The notes below the pieces were generated by a model. That model saw only the letters and a program-made list of their open reading frames with translations, had not been told where the DNA came from and did not search any database. A stretch of DNA of 64,000 nt from Undaria pinnatifida (Eukaryota > Sar > Phaeophyceae > Laminariales > Alariaceae), in NCBI GenBank assembly GCA_012845835.1, contig JABAKD010000011.1:1892001-1956000 (forward strand), given 5' to 3'. Both the position numbers and the translations under genes were made by a program. Below, piece after piece: positions 24,325-36,300 of the stretch; within the stretch, counting starts at the first letter, position 1, and every line of letters starts with the position of its first letter.

Positions 24325-27300
24325 CTAAGAAAGCAAAATAGCACGGAAAGTGAAAACCGCGGGGAAATCGCGAGGGGCGGCAGAAACGACGAGGGTCGTT
24401 GTGTCATTGATCGTGATGAATGATTTATATGTTTTTCTTCTCGAGGTAGTTGGCACTTCGTTGACAGATGGTGCGCGCGTATGAATGTATTTTATATTTC
24501 GGGGCTAGACGACATGCGCACCATTAACAAATAAAAACGACCCGGGACAATCGCAAGGGGCGGCAGAAACGAGGACGACGGGTGGTGTCGTTGTTCGTCG
24601 TGAACTATATATATAATGTTCTTCTCGTGATGCTTCGATAAGTAAGTAGTTTGTGCTTGGGTGGCATATAGTGCACACGGGTTTTTCGTTTCTGCGAGGG
24701 TTGGTCGGCATGCGCGCCTATAGTAAAGCAAATTAATGCGAGACAATCGCGGAGGGTGCAGAAACGAGGAGGGTTGTCGTGTCGTGGTTCACCATCAACG
24801 ATAATCTTTTAACCTGGTGTTTCTTCGATACCAAGTGCCAAGGTCGATACTTCGTTTTCATAAGGAGCGTACTGATGCGTTACATCTTTAGGGGCTGGTC
24901 GGCATGTGCACCTAACGAAGAAAAATTAAAAAGTGAAGTAGAAAAACGGGGGACAGACTCGAGGGGCGGTTGAAACGAAGAGGATCGCCCTGTCGTTGCT
25001 CGTTGTGAAATAGATTCTTAAACTAGGAGGACCGTATAGGTGCTCGTCCTTTGTTGGCATAATAATTTGCGCAAAACCTGAACTTCTCTGTCTGGCGTAT
25101 GCCACATTTTTCAAAATCGAACTGTTTTTCCAGATCTTCTCGGAAAGTACGAAATATACATCCATGGGCGACCGGTGGCCATGTGATGTGTGTCACTTGC
25201 CGGTGCATTTTGAGGTGCGAAATGCTGTTGCTGTTGTTGCTGCTGTGTGGGGTGCTTGGGTGAGAGTACCACAACACCTCGCGCTGCAGAAACAATTCCA
25301 GAAGCGCCGAACCCCGACCGCTGCACGCTAAAACGCAGCAGAGTACAGACAAACCCTCTCGCGGCCTGCATTTTGTGTTGGGCAGGCCGCACGCAGCAGC
25401 AACAGCAGCGGGCGGCAGCTTGTGTATGCACAATAGCTACTGCACGTAGTGCTGGTATACCCATACGATATAAATATGACATGTTTTTCATGCTGCCATA
25501 CCACACAGCATTGCCAGGCACAATCCCCGTTGTTTGAGCAACATGCAACCAGAAAAAGAAGCAACAACAGAAGCACGCCGCCACACCGTACCGCTGTGCT
25601 GCTGCTGTGCTGTTGTCATCGTGTTGTTCTCCTGTGCCTCACGTCTCAATGCTTTGCGTTCCAAACATGAAGGTACGAGGTATGTACCATGAATCATACA
25701 CAGGTACCTAGTACCTTAGGTATGTATGACGTATTATATATCCCCACCTAAAATCAAAATCCGCCAAAGTAGTAAACACTACCAGCCAGCTGATATCACC
25801 TCATTATCTTTCTAACCATCCATGCCGGAGCTCCAAATCACGCCCCCCCCCGCCTTTTTTTTTCTTTCCCTGTTCCCTCTTGTTCAAACAACCCACCTAA
25901 AATCGAAATCGGCCAGAGTAATAAACACTTCTACGCAATTGATATTACGCCATTATCTTTCTAGCCACCCATGACCTAGCTTTAATTAACCCCCCCCCCC
26001 AACACCCCCTCCTTCCTCACCACCCGCACGATCGCCTAGACCTAGCACCACACCTACAGCAAGCCCCAATATATAGGCGAGCGATACCTGTAAAAGACCC
26101 TTCCCCCTCCCCAAACCCCCCCGCCTTCCCCCCCCATCTCCCTTTTTTTTTTTCTTTCCCCCGCTCCCTCTTGCCAAACGCCTCACCTAACATCGAAATC
26201 ACCTCATTATCTTTCTAGAGCCATCCATGCCGCTGCTCCAAGTCTTCCCCCCCCTCCAACGCCCCCTCCTTCCCCACCACCCGCACCATCGCCTAGACCT
26301 AGCACCACGCGTGTAGCAAACCCCTACATCTATGCGACCTAAAGCTCTTAAAAACTCTTTTGCCTCCCCACCCCCTCGAACACTCCGCCCTCTCCTCACT
26401 GGTTGTACGACTTACAGGATGTACATAATAAACTGGTGCATTCCTTCAAAAACCGTCAGATATATCCCCTTAAAGGACTCATAGTTTCCACGAACAGATT
26501 GAGTTGCCCCGCCCATCCCCCCCCCCCCCCCCCCCCCCGCTCCCTCTTGTTCAACCCCCCCTCCCCGCTCCCTCTTGTTTAAACCCATGCCCCCACGTCC
26601 ATTAAAAACTCCGCCCTCCCCTCGCCGGTTATTCGACTCACAAGATTCACTTGATAAACTGATGCATTTCCTTCCACAGCTGTCAAATTTTGTCCCTCTC
26701 AGAAACGGGTTTTATAGTTTTCGCGCACAAACTGACTACCATCACCCTGTTGACCCTCACAGCTACACTGTAGTTCCAAGGGGAGTCGCCGACCTATATC
26801 CTTAATGAGGACACACAATCCGTAATACGCGCGATCGGAGTATCACACACAGCTTGCGAAGATGAGTTTCGACAAAATATTCGATCTCATAGCTGGAGTG
26901 TATTTTTATTTTTATAATACATAACTGACGTTTCGATAAACGGAAAAAAGAACCAAGTGGCCCGCGAGCAGTTGAAGTATTTGCAGTCCATGGGCCAAAA
27001 ATATCGAAAGGCCCAGAAAGGCCCAGCAACAAACAGGCTGTACAGCCCGACAGGCGCGTCTTTTTTAACGGCCTCAGTAACGACCATAGGGAAGAAGTTC
27101 GTGAGTATGTTCATGTTGTGTGTGCAAAAAGTCAGGGTCCAACTGGAAAAGAACGCGTGGACATTTGACGGGGAGCAAATACTTTTTTAGGGCTGCAAGC
27201 AGTACTTACTCATTCGGCTCACCGAATCACCTCATACCAGGTACGAGTATAGGATACCTGGTGGTGGATATTTGGCCGGGAGCAAAAACCATTGGGGGTG

Positions 27301-30300
27301 CAGTAGTACTAAAATTCTGCCCAGGTCATGTATGCCTGGTATGTATCATATGTGCGCCTTTTCCGTCCGTACCTTCAACACATAGTAGTGCCGGTCGCCC
27401 CGGTGGCGTATCAGGTTATCCCCGAGCCTGGTATAGGTCAGATTCGTGAGTTCGGATTACCCCGAGTGCATACTCGTATCAATTCGTTGGGACTTTTTCT
27501 TGTGCACAAATTGACTTGCGGAAAGCGCGAGAGCGTGAGGTAGCAACACTCGATGAAAAATCGACGAGCAGTGGGATTGCTAAACCCTATGCGCGATAAA
27601 AATTGAAGGCAATAACCGGGGGGCAGAAGGGATGACACCTGTGACGACGGCTTGTTCAGATGCTGGAAAGTGTGTGTGTGTGTGTTCTTCACATTAAACC
27701 GTTCTTCTACTCGTCGACATCCAGCACACCCAGTGTCCGTACTGATTCTTCACCCTAGAAAGATCAGCTCTGTGGTCACAAGCCACGACACAGAGATAAT
27801 GCATCGTAATGCATTCGACAACGCAATGTCATGCCCTAGTACTGGGTACGACAGGCACAACATACATACGTCAGCAACAGAAATACATTGGAAGAGAGAA
27901 ATACGAAATAAACAAAAACAAAAACAAAAACAAAAACAAAAAACAAAATAAGAAAACAAATAAAAACAAAGATAAAAATAAAACAAAAAATGAAACAAAC
28001 AAAATGAAGGGGAAATCGAAGAAACAACCCAACCGCAAAGAAGAGCCAAAGCTCGGAAAATAGTAAAAGAGTGTGAAAAAAAAACAAAAAAAAAAGTGCT
28101 GTTGTTATTGGTGGTGGTTGATCGTGGTTGTGGATGGATTAATGTACGATGTGTTTATTGTGTGTTGTGTTTGTTTTGTTCAAGCGAGCCTAATAAACCA
28201 CACTATAACTAATCTGCAAACCATCGCTGCTCTGCCAGCTTTATCGTCCTCATCGGAATCGGTGGATTTGCCTTGTTTTGGATAAACAAAGCGGTGACTG
28301 ACCTGTAGAAATGATTCTCTAGAGTACAGTCATACCACCCTTAAGAGCGCCCAGCTGCATTGTTTATATATGTATCCAAGGCATACATCACAGCTTTTTT
28401 CTGCGTAAAAACTACATAAATGCGATTTTTCGATTTTTCGATTTTTACGGTTAGTGCATTTTTCCTCTCAGGAACTGAACGTACGCTCCTCTGCACGTAC
28501 AGCAGTGGTACCGGCCATCTCATAAGAAACCGGGACACTGGCCCAGGGCATACTTCATATTCAAGAAAGGGTCTGTTCCACACTGTATTTAATATAAACG
28601 CTCCCGGGTTTCTCATTTTCTCGGAAATATCAGGGTGGGTTTCTTGCGAAGCTCTTTCTTATGAGAGGTCGGCAGTGCATACTTGTGTGTGTTGTCTTCA
28701 CATTAAACCGTTCTTTCTACCCAACGACATCAATACACCCAGTGTTCGTGCTGATTCTTCATCCTAGAGAGATGCTTGCAAACTTCTAGGGTCACAGACT
28801 GTGAGACAGAGCAAATCCGACAGTCGCAGTTCATCATGGTGAAGCAAGTGAAATGCTACCATACCGGGTACGAGGAGACCACGACGAAACAAGCCAGACT
28901 ATAAAAATAAGAAGAAAAAAAAGGAAGAAGAGAAACAAAAAAAAAGAGAGAAAAAAAAAAGAAAAAACAAAGAGAAAAAGGAAACTATAACAAGCAAAAA
29001 AAACGACAGGTGTCTTGAAGAATGCGATGCAAGAAAATCAAAAAGGAAAGGCTGCTTTTTATAGAAGAACAGCATACGTCGTGACATGCTGAAGAGGAAC
29101 AGAAACCTGTTGCACGGACAAAACAACACAAAGATCACTGCTGTTGCAAGGACTAAAACAACCGAAGCAGAGGAAGAAGATGCCGGCATAAGGCCGGCGG
29201 GGAGGTAAATAAGGAAGCAAACATAAAAGAACAAAAAAAAGAAAGAGAAGAAAGAAAGAACGACAACATGTGTCATTACTGTCGCTTTCACGCTCCCCCC
29301 ATTGAGCTCAACGAAAACAAACAAAGCAGAAAGTACCACTCGCTGTAGGGGGTTCAGGCTATACTAATACCTGATATTATAGTAGCAGCACACGCTCCAC
29401 TTAATAGTCAAACCGGTACCTTGCCACACAAACTACCATTTCGTTTCTGCATTCATTTACAGCTGTGTCAGTACGGCTGCTTCCCCCCCCCGGTCCCCCC
29501 AGTTTCCCTTGGTTGCTGCTCTTGGCGTCTTCTGCTGTGAGGCGTAGCCAGCTCTTCTCCGCCTCGCCCCTGTGTCATCTCGTCATGAACCGGTCCGCCG
29601 CGTCAACGACCCCCCGGTGCTGTAGTACCCACTACTGTTCTTGGCCGCCCTCGGCCATAGAACAGTTTCTACTCCGAACAGCAAAGGGGAACTATCCGTG
29701 GACCCCTCGACGGATTTGTATACCCTGATGTCGTCTGCTAGACACTGGGCCTAGTTCTTTTTTGGTCGGTCTCGTCCCGGGTTCACCCCACCAGCCATGT
29801 ACCCTACAAATAGGTATCACTTTGAGCAAGTAAGTCGTGGTTACAGGTCTCTACTCTTCTCCCTTCTCTCTTGCCTTGTATTCTTTACATTACACCGTCA
29901 TTTCTACGTACCGTAGTGGTCCCTCTATAGTGACGGTTTGTGCCAGCCCGGAATACCCTCACTATAGCGGAAACAGGCACTTCTCCGCATTTTGCCACTC
30001 TGGTTGTTCCCCCATTAGTGCCGAACGATTTCACAGGCACTATAGCGGGCCATCGGCACTACCCAGCCGGCACAATAGAGGGACCACTACTGTACTATAC
30101 ATAAACGCCGACATCCAGCACATCCAGTGTGTATGCTGATTCTCCATCCTCAAGAGATACAAGCTCTGTGGTCACACTCCGAGACAGACAAAAAACACAG
30201 ATACGATCATGTTGGCGGTTTGCCCTGAGCGCTCCTCGCCTTTTCTTGGATGTATTGCTTTGAGGTTTTCGTGCTAGCGTGCGACGTGGTTAACTTCTCG

Positions 30301-33300
30301 GTCCGAGACTTCCTCCCCTTGCTCACCGACCCCGACTCTCGTAGTACTGTACTAAGTGTTGCCGCTACTACTGTACCAACGAGTAATGCGTTGATGTGCC
30401 GATGGCGGATGGTTTTTCTTGTGCATGCAATGTTTGCTTCCTCTTCACTAAAATTAATGGTGGACTTTTTTATGCACCCCTTGACAGTAGCGTCGCACTA
30501 ACGGCCCCGAGCTGCATTCCTACGCCCTCAGCCATTTCGGACACGGGCGGAGCCGCTGGCGGGCATGAGCCAGCCGCGGCGAAGCCCATGCACATCGCAT
30601 CATAAATACAGCACGAGTACTGCTGTTGTACGGACACTTGGCAATATGTAATGCCAAACGTATTCACAACTAATACGAAAATTCGAACATGAGACCATAA
30701 AAAAGAAGAAAAGAAAAGGTATACACACCAGCACGTAAACAGTAAACCAAGCTATACTTTTGTCTTCCTGGTCGTTAGATTACTTGCTGTTCGTATTCTT
30801 TTCAGGAGAATATTAACGCCAGCAGCCGACAGCAGGCGTCGTACGCACGACGCAACTAGCCCGGACTTCGTCCGCGACAGCAGCGAATTTTGCGTTTACC
30901 GCTGCCGGTGCTGCTGGTGCTGGTGCTGTTAATGCTGCTGCATGTGACAAAACACAACCGCACCATTGTTTTCGATGGTCGTTAGGGTGCTTTCTGGTCT
31001 CGGTCTTTTCAGCGTATTTTTAGCGCCAGTGGTAGCTGGCAGAAGGCGACGTATGACACGCACACGGCATGGCTAGACCGGACGCCGTCAGAGCCGACAA
31101 CTGCGAGTTTTGCGATTGCTGGTGTAGCTGCTGCTGCTTGTGTGCGATTAATCAAGTCCATATATATTTGTCCTTGCTGGTCGTTTGGTTACTTGCTGGT
31201 CATCGAATTGTCGGCGGGCTTCTTGCGCCAGCAGATGACCGCAGGCGACGTACGCGCGGCACGACGAGCGCGGACCACATCGGCGCCGATAGCTGGGCTT
31301 GTTTTGTTTGCTGCTGCTCCTGCTGATTGCTGCTGCTGAATGTAATAAAACTCAAACATATATTTTTGTCTTTCCTGGTCGTTGGGGAACTTGTTGGTAG
31401 CCGTTTTTTCAGCGAACTTCAACGCCAGCAGCAGACAACAGGCGACGTGCGCACGGGACGACTAGCCCGGACTCCGCCAGTGCCGACAGCTACGACTTTT
31501 GCGCTTGCTGCTGCTGCTGATTCGCTGCTGTTGCGCTTTGCTGCTTCTGCTTCTTTTTATGTTGCGGCTGCTGCATGCTGCTGCTGCTGCCGCTTTGCTG
31601 CTGTGCTGCTGCATGCTGCCGCTACCACTGCTTCTGCATCTGCTTTTGCTGCTGGTGCTGGTGATGGTGATGCTGCTGCTACTGCTTTGCTGCGGCTGCT
31701 GTGCTGCCGCTGTGATTTGCTGCTTCTGCGGTTTCTTCCATTGCTATTGCTGCTGCTGTTACTCTGTTGCTCCGCTGCTGGTGGTTGTCGTTGCGGGAGA
31801 AAAAAAAAACGACTCCGAGCACCCATAAAACACAACCCAGGGGACATAGCGAAAAACATTCCAGAGGGACGTGATTTCGTGATTTATATACGAAAAAAAA
31901 AGGAATGTGAGTTCCCGGGGGTCGACCTGGCCGTCGCATCGATGCCGTCCTGCGTAGGTCCCACCAATCTCCGAGGTTGTGGATAAATGTTTCTTATTGC
32001 GCGACTGCTGTTGTCACCTTATTCTAAGATTAATTGCTGTTGTCGGCAGTGTCATTGTCCCGTGGCAAGTAATCACTGCCGATCGCCCATGTATCCTCTC
32101 AGAACACGGGGCAAGAGGGCCTCTTGCCACACGCATATATTATCGTTTATTGTAGCTCTCGTAGATCAACGCGCGGTCGATCCTACGCAAAACCTGGCAT
32201 GTCATCCACGCTACCAAGTTAAAAAAATAGCAGGTATCGATGAACAAGAACGAATTATATACATCAACTACTGCTGTGCAATGCCTTTGAATGGTAGAAA
32301 GCTTGAAAATCTGTCTCCCTTTTTAATGTTTGAAAGCTGTACTGGATTCTCAGCCGCCGAACAAGCCCTTTGGCCGCCGAACACGGTCCTTAGCCAGCGA
32401 ACACTGCGGTTAGCCGCCCAAGACGGCCTTTAGTCGCCAAACACGATCCTCCGCCGCTGAACACGATCCTTACCCACTGAACTCTGTCTTGGCATTGGCT
32501 GCCGAACACAGCCGTCAGGCACCAAACGCGGTCCGTAGCCGTCAAACACGATCCGTAGCCGCCCAACACATTTATGAGCCGCCGAACACGGTCCGTAGTC
32601 ACCATCGCCGCCGAATACAGCCTTTACTCGCCGAATCCGGTCCTTAGACGGCAAGCACAGTCCTTAACCGTCGAACACGCCCCTAAGCCACCGAACATGG
32701 CTTCTAGCCACCGAACACGATCCTTGGTCGCAAGCGCGGTCCTTAGCCGCCGAACACGGCCATTAGCCCCCGAACACGGTCGTTAGTCGCCAAACACGGT
32801 CTTTCGCCGCCGAACACGGTCCATAGCCGCCCAACACGTTTCTTAGCCCCCGAATATGGTCCGTAGCCAACATCGCCACTGAACACCATCCTTGTTGCCT
32901 AACACGGCATTAGCCTTCAAACATGATCCTTAGCCGCCCAATACGGTCCTTAGCCGTCGAACACGGCCCTTGGCCACCATCGTCAAACACCGCTCTTACT
33001 CGACGAATCGGGTCCTTAGCCGTCAAACACAGTCCTCAGCCGCCGAGTACGGCTCCAAGTCGCCGATTATGGCTCTTAGCCACCAAACACGGTCTTTAGT
33101 CGCCGAACATGGTTTTAGCCACCAAATGCGACCAATAGCCGCTGAATTCGGCCCTTCGCCGTCGAAGACGGCCCTAAGCCGTGGAGCACGGCCCCTAGCC
33201 TTCGAACACAGCCCTTAGCCGCCAGGCATGACCCTCAGTCTCTATACACGGTCCTTGCCCGCCGAATCCGGTCTTTAGTCATCAAACACGATCCTTAGCC

Positions 33301-36300
33301 GCCTAACACAGTCCTTAGCCGTTAAACACGACCTTGCCCGCCGGATCCAGTCCTTAGCCGCCAAACGAGGTTCTTACCCGCTGAATACAGCCCTTAATAA
33401 CGACCCTGCCTGTCCCCCCGCAGAGTCACATCATACCGACCAAGATAAAAAAACGGATACCGAACAAAATCAAACCGGACAAGTTCCCGACACTCACCGC
33501 GTACACAGCCCGTCGTGCCAGACCGGCCGCCTTCCCGGTGATCTTTAACATCCCGCCAAGCGTCGATACAGACCCGTCAAGCCCCCCCAGGTTCATCATC
33601 TCGCCGAGGTTCACAAATCTGACAAGAATGACAGCATGGCGGCGGTCAAACTAGCACAAGATTACAAGGTTCAAGGTAATCGGTTCACAACTATCGATTC
33701 AAGAAAATCGGTTCGAGATTTCTGACAGAGGATGGTCGGTTCAAGATTATTGATTCAAAACTGTCGGTTCTAGATGATCGGTTCAAGACTATGGGTTCAA
33801 GATTATCGGTTTGTCGTGAGCAGGTTTGGCGGTAGGAGGGAAGAAGGGGAGCTGGGTGACGAATACATGTCAAAACACCATGCGCATTGATTTGAGGCGC
33901 AGGGGTGGTACCGAACAGCAGCAGCAAATAGCCACCGTTATAGGACGAGCACACCTCAGCCCATCAGGGGGCGGGGTAACGCGGGACAAGAGGCCCACCT
34001 GAAGTCCAGCGGTCTTCGCCGCTCCTTGTCCGCCCAGATGTTGTACGCGATGTAGTCCGATTGTTGCATGGCCACCTGCAACAGTTTACGTCGGCAGGGC
34101 CAAAATGGGACATGCGAGGAAAACATGGCTGTGATGTTTATACTGCATCGACAGCAGCGACAACGCGTCGATAGTAGAACCAGCTCAACTGTTCCGACAT
34201 GAAGGTGAGAGTCCGCCGGCGAGGCGTCTGTTCGCGAGATACCAAGACGACGAGACGCTTTCCGTCCCTCTTGACCTCTGCGGGATTTCACAGTGAAAAC
34301 GTATCGAAAAAAATGACAATATCAGCACCTGCCAAACGAAGCAGCACGGGCCGTGATCGCATTGCAACGGAAGGAGATGTACAACACGCCCACAGAACAC
34401 GCGTACTGTTGTCGGTGCTACCTAGAGCGTCAACGACACTGCAATTGCCGCTTTTTAGGTCGCCATAACAGGGTCCACAAAGGGTTACAGCTGCTGTGCT
34501 TGCTGTGTTATCTCCGGCCTCCTGAGGTATGAACGCTTGCCAATGCACACTGAGGACACGGCGAGGACCGCAGCAGTACTACTACCAACTCGCTCGTGGG
34601 CGTAGGCCCATCCCACCAATAGCTCTGCTGCTGGGCCGTCTGAAAATCGAAGATCACCCACGCGAAAGTAGCACGAGGCAACAAAACCATAAAACAAAAC
34701 GCTGGCCAGAGCGTCAAGTTTCATGTTCGACCCCGTCCTCGGACTCTTGCCTGCGCATTGCAGGGCAGGTCCAATCCCTCGACAGCAGCAATGTCCCCCA
34801 GGCAGTACACCCCAGCAGCAACAGCACCACCACCACCACCAGAAGCAGCAGCAGTATCGGTAGCAGTAACTTCGGTTGTACCGCTTACGTCCGTGTTCGC
34901 TTCGACCACCTGTAGGCGTCGGTCTACCTTAATTCGCCCCTGAGGGTCCTTGGGGACATCCAGAGAAGCAACCACGCGGCTCGGCTGGCTCCCAGCCGTC
35001 CAGACGAGGAGGTCTGCCTTCACCTCTTCGTCGAACGTCCCGGCGTCCTGGTTAATTGTTAGGTGGATATATTGTGGTTAGGCGACAGGGAAGAAGCCGG
35101 CGTTAAGTTTGGCCGTAGCTCGCAGTCCGGGGTGAATCCCTGGTTCGTCGTTACGGGAAAGGTATGGAGCCGGTGCTGTTTTTCGCTGCTTCTCGCCGTC
35201 GAGGCCATCAGGGGTAAAGCAGCACAACTAACCCACCTGAAATGAATAAAACACTTGACGGCTACCGGGTATTCTAGAGGAGGGGTTTGAAGCCACGCTA
35301 TCTCTACCCGCGCCCCCCCTGCCCATGCGACCCCGAAGAAATATACATTTTCTCTCTACCCAGGTCTACTCGAAGTGTCAACGTTTTCTTCGAACCCCAC
35401 ATGTGTTCCATCTCCATGTTCGGCTTCTCACTCGTGAAAAGATCAGAAGCAAAAAAAAACAGAAAAAAAATACTAACAAGAAATGAACCAGATAACAAAC
35501 GAACAAACAAACGTGAAAAGAAAACAGTACGCAGGGGGCCCCCTTACCTTCCCCCCTCGTAGGACGACGACGCCTCCTTCCTTCACGCTATTCACCCTCG
35601 TCCTCGTCAGCACGCGAACGCCCGACTCCTTTAACCGCCTTAGGCCGGCCTCACGGCTACCGGGAGCCGCGGCAGAGAGGACCTTGCGCAGACAGAAATC
35701 GTGTTAAGGGCACGGGCGGGGGACGGCACAACGACACCGTACTGCCATTATTACGAGCGAACGGGGGCTTCTAAGCGGTACACGGGCACCGTGCTGCTGT
35801 TTTTGCGAGCGAATGAGAGCTTTTAACTTGGACGGCGTCAGAAAATAGGGACCCCTTTCGAGTTTTCTGAGGCGTTCGTCGACCACGAACGCACACAAGT
35901 TGACCACATGCACATACCCCGCTGTGCGAGTTCCTAGCGAGAGCTTCACATCACGTTGTCGGAGCTGAGCTAAGGTGTTTGCAACCCTCCTAGGTGGCGC
36001 ACAACACCCCCTCCCCGCCCCGACGAGACACGCCTCCTCACCTCAGAACCGGTCGCCAGCGTCACCTCCACTTTCCCCACTTTCCCCCCTCCCACAGTTC
36101 CGAGCTCGGTGGCAAGGTTGCATGCGAGCTCCACTCCGCCGTAGCTACCGCCGACCACCACCGCGCGCGCAACCGCGGCCTCGCTAGAGCGAGCCTGTCA
36201 AAATCACGCGCCAAGTCGGTAACAAACAAGCGTTTGACGCACGAAAAGTGACGCAAAGCGAGAACCGCGAGCGTTTTTGGGGGTACGAATGCGAACGTAA

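Noticed and set aside
31327-31986. 219-codon plus-strand open frame
   Set aside because: Produced by the CTG triplet tract; all three frames and both strands are open.
32345-33405. CRISPR array
   Set aside because: The units are degenerate and contiguous with no unique spacers, and the genome is eukaryotic.
33426-33497. Read-through ending of NDC1 exon 9 (extra 23 residues to a stop at 33426)
   Set aside because: It follows a perfect GTGAGT donor and lacks the conserved RxPTxxxR ending, which is found in phase at 24324.
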